Source of the DNA: Chitinimonas koreensis
GTDB taxonomy: Bacteria; Pseudomonadota; Gammaproteobacteria; Burkholderiales; Chitinimonadaceae
Length of the DNA stretch: 64,000 nt
Direction: 5' to 3'
Assembly: GCF_014353015.1 (NCBI RefSeq)
Contig: NZ_CP060704.1
Span: forward strand, 2,691,001 to 2,755,000
Shown here: positions 47,277 through 61,998 of the stretch, one piece after another
Numbering within the stretch: position 1 is the first letter of the stretch
Layout: the number at the start of each line of letters is the position of its first letter
Program-made: the position numbers and the translations under genes
Notes under the pieces: generated by a model
Told to the model about the DNA's origin: nothing
Seen by the model: only the letters and a program-made list of their open reading frames with translations
The model's database searches: none

Positions 47277-50200
47277 ATGACGACTGCCACCGCCCTTGCG
47301 GCGGACCTCGTATCCGACGACAAAGCCAAGCGCGCCCGGCGCCTGGTGATGACCGTCGCCTTCGCGCTGATCGCCGTGTTCGGCGGCATCGTGCTGCTGC
47401 AATCGGTGCAGTTCGACAACCTGCGCGACAGCCTGCACGCGCAGGACGACAACGCGCTGTGGGCCTATGTGCAGATCGACGTCGAATACCAGCGGCTGGC
47501 GCACGCGATCGACCGCAGCCTGATCGGGCCGGACGGCATCGACGAGGACGAGCTGCAGCTGCGCTACGACCTGTTCGTCAGCCGCATCAACCCGCTGCAG
47601 GAGGGCGGCTTCCGGCCGATGGCCGAGCAGGACCCGGTCTACCGGCCGACCATGGACCAGCTGGCGGCCTTCGTCGCCGAGGCCGACCACTACCTGGGCA
47701 GCCAGCCGGACCGCAAGCTCGACGCCAAGTCGCTGGCGGCCTTGAACGAGCGGGTCGACGCGCTGCGCGACCCGATCCGCAACCTGTCGCTGGCCGGCCT
47801 GCACGGCGCCGGCCGGCAGACCAACAACCGCAATGCGCAGATCCGCCGCCAGATCATGCTCGGCGTGGCGTTGACGGTGTCGCAGTGCCTGCTGACCGCG
47901 CTGCTGGTGTTCGCCCTGCTGCGCCAGGCGCGCCAGCGCGAGCGCGCCCAGGCCGAGGCGCTCGAGTCGCAGCAGCAGATGCTGGCGGCGCAGCGCCACC
48001 TGATGGAGGCGCTGCTGAGCAACGAGGACGAACTGGAGGCGCGGGTCACGGCGCGCACCGAGGAGCTGGCCCAGGTCAACCGGATCCTGCGCGAGCACGA
48101 GGCCGAGCTGGTGGTGGCGAGGCAGGCCGCCGAGGAAGCGTCGAAGATGAAGTCGATGTTCCTGGCCAACATGAGCCACGAGATCCGTACCCCGATGAAC
48201 GCCATCATCGGCATGTCCCACCTGGCGCTGCGCACCGACCTGCAACCGAAGCAGCGCGACTACGTGCAGAAGATCCACAACGCCGGCAACGCCCTCTTGG
48301 GGATCATCAACGACATCCTCGACTTCTCGAAGATCGAGGCCGGCAAGCTCGACATGGAGATCGTCGAGTTCGATCTCGACGAGGTGCTGTCCAACGTCGC
48401 CACCGTCACCGCCGGCAAGGCGCACGACAAGGAGCTCGAATACCTGTTCGACGTGCCGGCCGACCTGCCGCGCGCGCTGCGCGGCGATCCGCTGCGGCTG
48501 GGGCAGGTGCTGGTCAACCTGGTCAACAACGCGATCAAGTTCACCGAAAGCGGCGAGGTGCACCTGTCGGCGCGGATGATCGACGAGGAACAGGGCCGCG
48601 CCCAGCTGCAGTTCTGCGTGCGCGACACCGGCATCGGCATGACGCCGGAGCAGGCCGGCCGGCTGTTCCAGGCCTTCACCCAGGCCGACGGCTCGACCAC
48701 CCGCAAGTTCGGCGGCACCGGCCTCGGCCTCAGCATCTCCAAGCGGCTGGTCGAGATGATGGACGGCCAGATCTGGGTCGAGAGCGAGGCCGGCGTCGGC
48801 AGCCGCTTCCAGTTCACCTGCTGGCTCGAGATCGGCGAGGCGGCCGAGCAGCGCGGCCGGGTGCTGCCCGAGGCGCTCAACGGCCTCAAGGTGCTGGTGG
48901 TCGACGACAACCCGGTGGCGCGCGATGTGATGGTGGCAGCGCTGGGCAATCTGCCGCTCGAAATCGACGCGGTGGCCGACGGCCCGGCGGCGCTGGGCCG
49001 CCTGTCCCAGGCGGGCGAGGCGCCCTACCGGCTGCTGCTGGCCGACTGGCAGATGCCGGGCATGAACGGCATCGAGCTGGCCCAGCGCGCGATGTTCGAC
49101 CTGCCCGAGCCGCCGCGCGTGGTGCTGGTCACCGCCTTCGGCCGCGAGGAAGTGCGCAGCGCGGCCGAGGCGGCCGGCATCGACGGTTTCCTGGTCAAGC
49201 CGATCAACCAGTCGAGCCTGGTCGACACCTTGGTCGGCTTGTTCTCGCCCGACTATGCTGCGCAGAGCCACGCCGCCGCCGGCCAGATCCCCTGCTTCGA
49301 GAACGCGCGCGTGCTGCTGGTCGAGGACAACGACATCAACCAGCAGATCGCGGTCGAGCTGCTGGCTGCCGCCGACATCGAAGTCGACCTGGCCGGCAAC
49401 GGCCGCGAGGGCGTCGAAACGCTGCAGCGGCACGGCCCGGACCACTACGACCTGGTGTTCATGGACCTGCAGATGCCGGTGATGGACGGCCACGAGGCGA
49501 CGCTGGCGATCCGCGCCGATGCGCGTTTCGACGCGCTGCCGATCATCGCCATGACCGCCCACGCCATGATCGAGGAACGCGAGCGCTGCCTGGCCGAGGG
49601 CATGAACGACCACGTCACCAAGCCGATCGACCCGGCCGCGCTGTACCGGCTGCTGGCCCAGCGGCTGGCCGCCAAGCAGGTGGCGACTCCGAGCGGGCCG
49701 GCGGCGGAAGCCGGCCAGGCCGAGGCGAGCGTGCTGCCCGACAGCCTGCCCGGCATCGACCTGCCGACGGCGCTGGCGCGCGTCAACGGCAATGCGCGGC
49801 TGCTGCTCAAGCTGCTGCGCAGCTACCGGCGCGAGCAGGCGGCGGCGCCGGCGGCGGTGGCCGAAGCGGTGGCCGCCGGCGACTACGCCACGGCCGAGCG
49901 CCTCGCCCATACGCTCAAGGGCGTGTCCGGCAATATCGGAGCGCGCGAGGTGCAGGCGCCGGCCGCCGAGCTCGAACAGGCGCTGCGCGCCCACGCCGGG
50001 CCGGTCGAGCTGGCGCCGCTGCTGGACGTCACCCGCGCCGCGCTCGATGCGCTGTGCGCCATGCTCGACGCCGAGCTGCCGGCCGAGGTGGAGACCGCCG
50101 CCGCGGTCGCCGCGCGGCCGCTGGAAGACTGGCTGGACGACCTGCAGCGGCTGGCCGGCCTGATGGAAGATTGCGACCGCGAGGCGATGGTGCTGTTCGA

Positions 50201-50339
50201 GCGGATCGCCGCCGAATTCAGCGCCACCTTCGGCGGCCAGGCCGCCCAGACCATCCGGCGCGGCTTCGACGATTTCGACTTCGACGCCGCGCGCGAGGCC
50301 CTGCTGGCCGCGGCCGCCGAAAAATCGCTCGCACTCTAG
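47277..50339 (+). CDS. Hybrid histidine kinase with periplasmic helical sensor (HisKA, HATPase, REC-REC, Hpt)
   Basis: 1020 residues. Transmembrane helices at about 24-43 and 200-220 enclose a roughly 155-residue, mostly helical periplasmic domain ([36 protein letters not shown]), like a four-helix-bundle sensor. A long cytoplasmic coiled coil leads into HisKA H301 ([13 protein letters not shown]), HATPase ([23 protein letters not shown]), REC1 D590 ([10 protein letters not shown]), REC2 D730 ([10 protein letters not shown]), Hpt H878 (AHTLKGVSG) and the conserved tail [11 protein letters not shown]. There is no PAS domain. The SUOX-fold protein encoded immediately upstream is the obvious candidate partner for the periplasmic bundle. 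Confidence 0.92.
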   Translation: MTTATALAADLVSDDKAKRARRLVMTVAFALIAVFGGIVLLQSVQFDNLRDSLHAQDDNALWAYVQIDVEYQRLAHAIDRSLIGPDGIDEDELQLRYDLFVSRINPLQEGGFRPMAEQDPVYRPTMDQLAAFVAEADHYLGSQPDRKLDAKSLAALNERVDALRDPIRNLSLAGLHGAGRQTNNRNAQIRRQIMLGVALTVSQCLLTALLVFALLRQARQRERAQAEALESQQQMLAAQRHLMEALLSNEDELEARVTARTEELAQVNRILREHEAELVVARQAAEEASKMKSMFLANMSHEIRTPMNAIIGMSHLALRTDLQPKQRDYVQKIHNAGNALLGIINDILDFSKIEAGKLDMEIVEFDLDEVLSNVATVTAGKAHDKELEYLFDVPADLPRALRGDPLRLGQVLVNLVNNAIKFTESGEVHLSARMIDEEQGRAQLQFCVRDTGIGMTPEQAGRLFQAFTQADGSTTRKFGGTGLGLSISKRLVEMMDGQIWVESEAGVGSRFQFTCWLEIGEAAEQRGRVLPEALNGLKVLVVDDNPVARDVMVAALGNLPLEIDAVADGPAALGRLSQAGEAPYRLLLADWQMPGMNGIELAQRAMFDLPEPPRVVLVTAFGREEVRSAAEAAGIDGFLVKPINQSSLVDTLVGLFSPDYAAQSHAAAGQIPCFENARVLLVEDNDINQQIAVELLAAADIEVDLAGNGREGVETLQRHGPDHYDLVFMDLQMPVMDGHEATLAIRADARFDALPIIAMTAHAMIEERERCLAEGMNDHVTKPIDPAALYRLLAQRLAAKQVATPSGPAAEAGQAEASVLPDSLPGIDLPTALARVNGNARLLLKLLRSYRREQAAAPAAVAEAVAAGDYATAERLAHTLKGVSGNIGAREVQAPAAELEQALRAHAGPVELAPLLDVTRAALDALCAMLDAELPAEVETAAAVAARPLEDWLDDLQRLAGLMEDCDREAMVLFERIAAEFSATFGGQAAQTIRRGFDDFDFDAAREALLAAAAEKSLAL

Positions 50340-50382
50340 GTTACTGTTAGCCTAGGGGGCGGGCACCCGCAGCGGGTTTCGC

Positions 50383-50416
50383 CGGAAATGGGCCTACGAT
50401 CGCGGACCCATTTCCG
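50383..50416 (+). promoter_or_regulatory. 10-bp perfect inverted repeat before the HD-GYP gene
   Basis: CGGAAATGGG (50383-50392) and CCCATTTCCG (50407-50416) with a 14-bp centre. It lies between the kinase stop (50339) and the REC-HD-GYP start (50472); a shorter stem ACCCG-CAG-CGGGT precedes it at about 50365. Lacking a U tract, it may be an operator or a processing/termination hairpin. Confidence 0.5.
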
Positions 50417-50471
50417 ACCAGGCGCGCTGCAGCCCACGCCAAGACTCTGAACTCGAGAGGAGATTCACCCC

Positions 50472-51584
50472 ATGAGCAACGCCCTGGACTTCACCGACAA
50501 GCCGACCATCCTGGTGGTGGACGACACGCCGGACAACCTCATGCTGCTGTCCGACCTGCTCAAGGACAGCTACAAGGTCAAGCTCGCCAACGGCGGCGCC
50601 AAGGCGCTCAGGCTCGCCGCCACCCAGCCGCCGCCCGACCTGATCCTGCTCGATGTGATGATGCCGGAGATGGACGGCTACGAAGTGATCCGCCGGCTCA
50701 AGTCCGACCCGGACACCGCCGACATCCCGGTGATCTTCCTGACCGCCAAGACCGAGGTCGAGGACGAGCGGCTCGGCCTCTCGCTCGGCGCCGCCGACTA
50801 CATCACCAAGCCGATCTCGCCGCCGATCGTGCTGGTGCGGGTCGAGACCCAGCTCACCGTGCGCAACGCGCGCCGCTTCCTGCAGGACCAGAACGCCTAC
50901 CTCGACCAGCAGGTGAAGGAGCGCACCAAGGAAGTCGAGCTGATGCGCGACGCCACCATCCACGCGATGGCGAGCCTGGCCGAGACGCGCGACAACGAGA
51001 CCGGCAACCATATCCGCCGCACCCAGAACTATGTCTCGGCGCTGGCCTACGCGCTGCAGGACCATCCGCGCTTCGCCGAAGAGCTGACCGACGAGAACAT
51101 CGACCTCCTCTACAAGTCGGCGCCGCTGCACGACATCGGCAAGGTCGGCGTGCCCGACCGCATCCTGCTCAAGCCCGGCAAGCTCGACCCGGACGAGTGG
51201 GAGACCATGAAGCTGCACACCGTCTTCGGCCGCGACGCCATCCTGTCGGTCGAGCAATACCTCGGCCGCAGCAACGGCTTCCTGGTCTATGCGCGCGAGA
51301 TCGCCTACTCGCACCAGGAGAAATGGGACGGCTCGGGCTATCCCGAAGGCCTGGTCGGCGACGCGATCCCGCTGTCGGCGCGGCTGATGGCGGTGGCCGA
51401 CGTCTACGACGCGCTGATCTCCAAGCGCGTCTACAAGCCGGCCTTCACCCACGACGAGGCGCTCGACATCATGCGCGCCGGCCGCGGCACCCATTTCGAC
51501 CCGGACGTGCTCGACGCCTTCCTGGCCATCGAGGAGAAGTTCCGCGGCATCGCCGCGCGCTTCCAGGACGTCGAGCTGGTCTAG
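50472..51584 (+). CDS. REC-HD-GYP response regulator (cyclic di-GMP phosphodiesterase), copy 1
   Basis: 370 residues, cytoplasmic. The receiver (1-125) has VVDDTPDN, phosphoacceptor D61 (LLDVMMPEMDG), FLTAKTE and ITKPISPP. A coiled linker leads to an HD-GYP domain: GNHIRRTQNYVSALA, the metal-binding HD at 220-221 (PLHDIGKVGVPD) and the GYP motif in KWDGSGYPEGL. This family hydrolyses c-di-GMP to pGpG and GMP; all landmark residues are present. The Shine-Dalgarno GAGGAGA lies 8 nt before the ATG. It closely resembles the protein at 60712, and each is the last gene of a kinase run, suggesting an output phosphorylated by the neighbouring relays. Confidence 0.93.
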   Translation: MSNALDFTDKPTILVVDDTPDNLMLLSDLLKDSYKVKLANGGAKALRLAATQPPPDLILLDVMMPEMDGYEVIRRLKSDPDTADIPVIFLTAKTEVEDERLGLSLGAADYITKPISPPIVLVRVETQLTVRNARRFLQDQNAYLDQQVKERTKEVELMRDATIHAMASLAETRDNETGNHIRRTQNYVSALAYALQDHPRFAEELTDENIDLLYKSAPLHDIGKVGVPDRILLKPGKLDPDEWETMKLHTVFGRDAILSVEQYLGRSNGFLVYAREIAYSHQEKWDGSGYPEGLVGDAIPLSARLMAVADVYDALISKRVYKPAFTHDEALDIMRAGRGTHFDPDVLDAFLAIEEKFRGIAARFQDVELV

Positions 51585-51620
51585 GACGCCTGGCCGCCGA
51601 GGACACGCGGGAAGCGGCCT

Positions 51621-51649
51621 GCGCGGGCGGCGATCGCCGCCGCCCGCGC
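51621..51649 (+). terminator. 12-bp GC hairpin after the first REC-HD-GYP gene (possible terminator)
   Basis: GCGCGGGCGGCG (51621-51632) pairs perfectly with CGCCGCCCGCGC (51638-51649) around a 5-nt loop, 37 bp after the stop. No U tract follows, so termination is plausible but unproved. Confidence 0.5.
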
Positions 51650-51790
51650 CGTGGCCGGCAGCCCCGGTGGGGCCGCGTGTCCTTCCCGCGCATCGTTCCC
51701 GCCGATTCGCCCTCCGCCGCCCTGCCCCGGCGTGCGTCCGCGCCATTGCCTGCTAAACTCCCGGCATAAAAACCGCAGCGTGCGACCCGC

Positions 51791-53343
51791 ATGGACACGT
51801 CACCGAACATCCTAGTTGCCGACGACTACCACCAGATGCGCCTGGCGGTGCAGCACGTGCTCTCGGGCATGGACCTGCACAACGTGCATGCCGCCAGCCA
51901 GGGCCTGGAGGCGCGCCATATCCTCGAGTCGGTGCCGATCTCGCTGGTGATCGCCGACTGGAACATGCCGGGCATGACCGGCTACGACCTCTTGCGCTGG
52001 TGCCGCAACGACCAGCACTACCGCGACGTGCCCTTCATCCTGCTGACCGCCGAATCGGGCCGCGACTTCCTCGGCCGGGCGATCGAGGCCGGCGTCAGCG
52101 ACTACCTGGTCAAGCCGTTCACCGCCTCGACGCTGCGCGCGCGCATCAACAAGATCCTCAGCGCCCCGCCCGGCCCGCGCCGCGCGCCGTTCAAGCCGGC
52201 CATGCCGATCGCCTACGAGACGCCGGTGCTCGGCTTCGACGCGCCGAGCGAGGAGCGGCTGGCCCGCTCCTCGGTGCTGGTGGTCGACGACGTCGCCACC
52301 AACATCGAGGTGATCGCCGGCATCCTCAAGAGCGAATACGCGATCAAGGTCGCCATCAGCGGCCGCAAGGCGCTCGAGATCGCCGCCGGCGACAACCCGC
52401 CCGACCTGATCCTGCTCGACGTGATGATGCCGGAGATGGACGGCTACGAAGTTGCCCGCCGGCTCAAGGCCGACGCGCGCACGCGCGACATCCCGGTGAT
52501 CTTCCTGACCGCCAAGGACCAGGTCGACGACGTGGTCGACGGGCTGGACCTCGGCGCGGTCGACTACGTGGTCAAGCCGGCCCAGCCGGCCATCCTCAAG
52601 GCCCGCATCCGTACCCATCTGCGGCTGAGCCAGGCCAACCGCGACCTCAAGCGGCAGAACCAGGTGCTGGCCGAGAACGCCCGGCTGCGCGACGACATCG
52701 AGCGCATCACCCGCCACGACCTCAAGAGCCCGATCGCCGCGATCGCCCAGACTGCCGACAGCCTGCTGCTCGACAGCGAGGTGCCGCCGGCGCTGCGCGA
52801 CCGGCTGAACCTGCTCGGCGGCGCCGCCAGCCACGCGCTGGAAATGGTCAACCTGTCGTTCACCCTCTACAAGATCGAGCAGGGCCAGTACCACGCCGAG
52901 CCGACCCGAATCGACCTCGGCCGCCTGCTCGGCTCGGTGACCCAGGAGATGAACGTCCAGTTCGCCTGGAAGCCGGTGATGATCGTGCTCGACGTGCCGT
53001 CGGCGCAGGCCGCGCTGGGCGAGGCGGCGCTGTGCCGCTCGGTGTTCGCCAACCTGCTCAAGAACGCGGTCGAGGCCGCGCCCGAGGGCACCGAGGTCAA
53101 GGTGTCGCTGCTGCGGCGCGAGCACGAGGTGCTGATCGAGTTCGTCAACGTCGGCGCGGTGCCGGCCGCGATCCGGCCGCGCTTCTTCGAGAAATACGTC
53201 ACCCAGGGCAAGAGCGGCGGCACCGGGCTCGGCACCTACTCGGCGCGCATGCTGACCGAGGCGCTGGGCGGACGCATCGAGCTGCACAGCGACGACGCGC
53301 GCGTGCAGACCCGGCTGTCGGTCTTCCTGCCCGCCGCCGACTG

Positions 53344-53344
<1 letters not shown>
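51791..53344 (+). CDS. REC-REC-HisKA-HATPase signalling protein, copy 3 (intact)
   Basis: The uninterrupted member of the dual-REC trio, 517 residues, which defines the expected architecture. REC1 has VADDYHQM, D56 (IADWNMPGM) and VKPF; after a short linker, REC2 has VVDDVATN, D210 (LLDVMMPEMDG) and VKPAQP. The HisKA-like helix carries H309 (RITRHDLKSPIA). The ATPase domain has NLLKNAVEAA and GTGLGTYSAR, but the G1 box reads VNVGAVP, so the adenine-contacting Asp of DxGxG is replaced. Its stop overlaps the next start (TGATG, 53342-53346), coupling it to the MASE1 kinase. Possible roles are phosphate sink, phosphatase or atypical kinase; sequence cannot decide. Confidence 0.9.
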
Positions 53345-57779
<4,435 letters not shown>

Positions 57780-57783
<4 letters not shown>

Positions 57784-60710
57784 GCGACCTCATCGAACCC
57801 CTCCGACAGCACGCCGCCTGGCGCGGCGACTTCGAACGCGCGATGTCGGTGATGCGCGACGACCAGGCCGCCGCCCAGGCCATCGGCACCCGCCTGGCCG
57901 CCGATCCCGACCCGCTGGCGCGCCTGCACGGCGAGCTGGCGATGGCGCTGAGCGACTATTTCGCCGACCGCAACGAACACAGCGAGGCGCGCTTCCTGCA
58001 GCTGGACCAGGCCTTCACCCGGCTCGACGTGCGCGAGGGCATGCTGCTCAGCCGCTTCGGCCTCTTGGCGGTCTACCGCGTGCTCGGCCGGGTGGCGGAG
58101 GCGCACCGCTTCGGCGAGGAGCACGTGGTGCCGATCCTGCCGGCGCGGCCGGACATGGGCAGCGTGCTGACGCTGAACACGCTCGGCATCATCGCGCAGG
58201 AATACGGCCTCACCGACGAGGCGATCCGCCACTTCCACGCCGCGCTCGACGCCGCCTGCGCGCTCGGCCTGCGCGCGCGCGAGGCGCAGATCACCTGCAA
58301 TATCGGCGAGCTGTTCTACATCTGCGGCAACGCCGAGGACGGCGAGACCATGCTGCTGCGCGCGCGCGACCTGGCGCGCCAGGCCGACGAGCGCTGGCTG
58401 CTGCCCTTCGTCAGCCTGATCCTGGCGCTGTGCAAGCTGTCGCGCGACGACGTCGAGGCGGCCTACCAGGTGCTGGCCGAATTCCTGCAGGACGAGGAGG
58501 TGCAGCCCAATGCATCGGCCTCCAACCGCGGCTTCTTCCTGGCGGTGTCGGCCTACACGCTAGCCGAACGCGGCCAGCTCGACCGTGCCGAGCAGCTGTG
58601 CAACCAGGCGCTGGCCGAGATGGCCGGCTACGAGGAAAAGCACCTGCGGCCCTACACCTGGTGGGCCAGCGGCCATATCCACCGGCTGCGCGGCCGGCTG
58701 CGCGAAGCGGTCGTCGACCTCAACCGCGCCATCGACGAGATCGGCGAGCTCGGCTACGTGTTCATGCCGATGAAGGCGGCCGAGGAACTGGCGGCGATCC
58801 ACGCCGAGCTCGGCGACTGGCAGGCCGCGCTGGCCGACTACAAGCGCCACCACGCGCTGTTCGAGCGCGCCCAGAGCCAGGCGATCCGTACCAAGCTGCA
58901 GGTGGTGCGCATCCAGACCGAGCTGCGCGAGGCCGAGACGGCGCGGCTGCACGCCGAGGAGGCGACGCGCGCCAAGTCGATGTTCCTGGCCAACATGAGC
59001 CACGAGATCCGTACCCCGATGAACGCCATCATCGGCATGGCCCACCTGGCGCTGAAGACGCCGCTCACGCCCAAGCAGCGCGACTACGTCGACAAGATCC
59101 ACACCGCCGGCGTCTCGCTGCTCGGCATCATCAACGACATCCTCGACTTCTCGAAGATCGAGGCCGGCAAGCTCGACCTCGAGAGCGTCGACTTCGACCT
59201 CGACGAGGTGCTGGCCAACGTGGCCGCGGTCACCGGCGGCCGCGCGCGCGACAAGGGCCTGGAATACCTGTTCGACCTGCCGCCCGAAGTGCCGCGCCGG
59301 CTGCGCGGCGATCCGCTGCGGCTGGGCCAGGTGCTGATCAACCTGGCCAACAACGCGGTCAAGTTCACCGAGCGCGGCGAAGTGCGCATCGGCGCGCGGC
59401 TGCTGCGCAGCGACATGGAGGCGCTGGTGCTCGAATTCGAGGTCTGCGACACCGGCATCGGCATGAACGCCGAGCAGAGCGCGCGGCTGTTCCAGGCCTT
59501 CACCCAGGCCGACGGCTCGACCACCCGCCGCTTCGGCGGCACCGGGCTCGGGCTCAACATCTCCAAGCGGCTAGTCGAGATGATGGGCGGCCGCATCGAC
59601 GCCGAGAGCGAGGAAGGCCGCGGTTCGCGCTTCCGCTTCGACGTGCGGCTGCGACCGGCCAGCGAGGAGGCGCCGCGGCCGGCCTCGGCGCCGCTGCAGC
59701 AGCCGGTGCTGCCCAAGTTCCGCGACGTCGCCGTGCTGCTGGTCGAGGACAACGACATCAACCAGCAGATCGCGGTCGAGCTTTTGCAGGCCGCCGGCGT
59801 CAGCGTCGAAGTGGCCTGCAACGGCCGCGAGGCGCTCGACCTGCTGCTGCTGCACGATTCGCCGCCCTACGACCTGGTGCTGCTCGACGTGCAGATGCCG
59901 GTCATGGACGGCTTCGCCACCATCCGCGCGATCCGCGCCGAGGCGCGCTTCGACGACCTGCCGGTGGTGGCGATGACCGCCCATGCCATGCAGGAGGAGC
60001 GCCAGCGCTGCCTCGATTCGGGCATGAACGACCACCTGTCCAAGCCGATCTCGCCGCAGTCGCTGTTCGATACCGTGGCGCGCTGGACCACCCGCCGCCC
60101 GCGCAAGCCCGCCGCGCCGGCCGCGGCCGAGACCGCCGCGCTGCCGCAGGTCGACGGGCTCAATACCGAGAGCGGCCTGGCGCGCACGCTGGGCGACCGC
60201 ACGCTCTACCTCGACCTGCTCGACCGCTTCGGCCAGGAACAGGCCGGCGTGATCGGCCGCATCCGCGCCGCGCTGCCGGCCGACGCGGCGCTGGCGCGGC
60301 GGCTGGCCCATACGCTCAAGAGCGTGGCCGGCCTGATCGGCGCCGGCGCGATCCAGGCGCTGGCCGGCGAACTCGAGGACAGCCTGATGGTGCCGGGCGG
60401 CGTACCCGATCCGATCCGGCTGGCCGAGCTCGAACACGCGCTCGAACACCTGCTGGCCGGCCTCGCCGCCTTCCGCGGCCAAGCTACCTCCTCCCATGGC
60501 GCGTCGGCGCGCGATGGGCTAATCATGCTATTGAGGGCGCAGGACAGCGAAGCGCTCGACTACTACGATCGCCATCACGCCGCGCTGACGGCCGAGCTCG
60601 GACCGGCCGCCATGCAGCAGATCGAACGGCAGATCCGGCAATACGACTACGACTCGGTACTGGCGAGCCTCGCCCGGGCGGGCGGCGGACCGGGTCCGGC
60701 GGGGGGATAG
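57780..60710 (+). CDS. Soluble TPR hybrid histidine kinase (HisKA, HATPase, single REC, Hpt)
   Basis: 976 residues starting inside the previous stop (ATGA). No membrane helix: residues 1-380 are TPR-like helical repeats ([59 protein letters not shown]), as in cytoplasmic TPR kinases. A short coiled coil leads to HisKA H408, HATPase ([23 protein letters not shown]), one receiver D703 ([10 protein letters not shown]) and Hpt H844 (AHTLKSVAG), then the conserved C-terminal tail [13 protein letters not shown]. It lacks the first of the two receivers found in the other five kinases. Tight coupling to the MASE1 kinase and to the HD-GYP gene one base downstream suggests a single operon from 51791 to 61827. 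Confidence 0.92.
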
Positions 60711-60711
60711 C

Positions 60712-61827
60712 ATGAGCGGTACACCGGAGCGGCAGACCGTCCTGATCGTCGACGACACGCCGGACAACATCACCCTGCTCTCCGCCCTCCTGCGCGACCG
60801 CTACCGCACCAAGGTCGCCACCAACGGGATCAAGGCGCTCGAGATCGCCGCGGCCTCGCCGCAGCCGGACCTGATCCTGATGGACGTGATGATGCCGGAC
60901 CTCGACGGCTACGAGGCCACCCGGCGGCTCAAGCAGAACCCGGCCACCGCCGGCATCCCGGTGATCTTCCTGACCGCGCGCAGCCAGGTCGAGGACGAGG
61001 AGCTGGGCCTGTCGATCGGCGCGGTCGACTACATCACCAAGCCGATCAGCCCGCCGATCGTGCTGGCGCGGGTGCAGACCCATCTTTCGCTCAAGCGCGC
61101 CCACCGTTTCCTCGAGGACCAGAACCAGCATCTGGAGCACCTGGTCTACCAACGCACCCGCCAGCTCGGCCAGATGCAGGACGCCACCATCCTGGCCATG
61201 GCGAGCCTGGCCGAGACGCGCGACAACGAGACCGGCAACCATATCCGCCGCACCCAGAATTACGTCGCCGCGCTGGCCCGCGCGCTGCAGTCGCACCCGC
61301 GCTTCAGCGCGCTGCTGACCGAAGAGAACATCGACCTCTTGCACAAGTCGGCGCCGCTGCACGACATCGGCAAGGTCGGCGTGCCCGACCGCATCCTGCT
61401 CAAGCCCGGCAAGCTCGACGCCGAGGAGTGGGAGATCATGAAGCTGCACACGGTCTACGGCCGCGACGCGATCATCCAGGTCGAGAAGCACCTCGGCGGC
61501 AGCAACGGCTTCCTCGCCTTCGCCCGCGAGATCGCCTATTCGCACCAGGAGAAATGGGACGGCTCGGGCTACCCGGAAGGACTGGCCGGCGACGCGATCC
61601 CGCTGTCGGCGCGGCTGATGGCGGTGGCCGACGTCTACGACGCGCTGATCTCGCGCCGCGTCTACAAGCCGGCCTTCCCGCATGCGCAGGCGGTGGCGAT
61701 GATGCGCGAAGGCCGCGGCAGCCACTTCGACCCCGACGTGCTCGACGCCTTCCTGGCGATCGAGGCGGAGTTCCTGGCGATCGCGGATCGGTTCAGGGAC
61801 GAGGAAACGACGCCAGACGCTGCCTGA
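60712..61827 (+). CDS. REC-HD-GYP response regulator (cyclic di-GMP phosphodiesterase), copy 2
   Basis: 371 residues, starting one base after the previous stop. The receiver has IVDDTPDN, phosphoacceptor D58 (LMDVMMPDLDG), FLTARSQ and ITKPISPP. The HD-GYP domain has GNHIRRTQNYVAALA, HD at 217-218 (PLHDIGKVGVPD) and GYP in KWDGSGYPEGL. Very close paralogue of the gene at 50472, diverging mainly in the linker (HRFLEDQNQHLEHLVYQRT) and C-terminal end. As last gene of the apparent operon it is the probable c-di-GMP output of the MASE1 and TPR kinases. Its final codons lie in the stem of the terminator-like hairpin at 61811-61842. Confidence 0.93.
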   Translation: MSGTPERQTVLIVDDTPDNITLLSALLRDRYRTKVATNGIKALEIAAASPQPDLILMDVMMPDLDGYEATRRLKQNPATAGIPVIFLTARSQVEDEELGLSIGAVDYITKPISPPIVLARVQTHLSLKRAHRFLEDQNQHLEHLVYQRTRQLGQMQDATILAMASLAETRDNETGNHIRRTQNYVAALARALQSHPRFSALLTEENIDLLHKSAPLHDIGKVGVPDRILLKPGKLDAEEWEIMKLHTVYGRDAIIQVEKHLGGSNGFLAFAREIAYSHQEKWDGSGYPEGLAGDAIPLSARLMAVADVYDALISRRVYKPAFPHAQAVAMMREGRGSHFDPDVLDAFLAIEAEFLAIADRFRDEETTPDAA

Positions 61828-61842
61828 CGGCAACGTCTGGCG
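61811..61842 (+). terminator. 14-bp hairpin at the end of the signalling operon
   Basis: CGCCAGACGCTGCC, loop TGAC, GGCAACGTCTGGCG: 13 of 14 positions pair. The stop codon TGA lies in the loop and first arm. No clear U tract follows, so termination is probable but not certain. Confidence 0.6.
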
Positions 61843-61843
61843 A

Positions 61844-61957
61844 GTGAAACGTGAAATGTGAAAGGTGAAACGTGTCGCAGCTGCGCGGCTCGGTTCAGCG
61901 CGGCGAAGCCGCGCCACGTTTCACGCTCGCCGCGGGCGATCACTTTTCACGTTTCAC
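61844..61957. repeat. GTGAAAN heptamer array with inverted copies between the signalling operon and prfB
   Basis: Four tandem heptamers GTGAAAC, GTGAAAT, GTGAAAG, GTGAAAC occupy 61844-61871. The same heptamer appears inverted at 61915-61924 (CACGTTTCAC) and 61941-61957 (CACTTTTCAC then GTTTCAC), so the two ends can pair. The middle is GC-rich with its own stem (CGCGGC near 61900, GCCGCG near 61908). It looks like a dispersed intergenic repeat rather than a coding or CRISPR sequence. Confidence 0.75.
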
Positions 61958-61958
61958 G

Positions 61959-61964
61959 TATAAT
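61959..61964 (+). promoter_or_regulatory. Perfect -10 box of the prfB promoter
   Basis: TATAAT at 61959-61964, 34 bp before ATG 61999, directly after the heptamer repeats; no recognisable -35 at 16-18 bp, where the inverted heptamers lie. The leader would be under 30 nt and has no strong Shine-Dalgarno. Confidence 0.6.
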
Positions 61965-61998
61965 TGCCGGCTTTTCAAGCATTTCAGCCGAGCCCGCC

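Noticed and set aside
61844..61957. Heptamer array as a CRISPR or attachment site
   Set aside because: Units are 7 bp with no spacers, partly inverted, and no cas or integrase gene is present.
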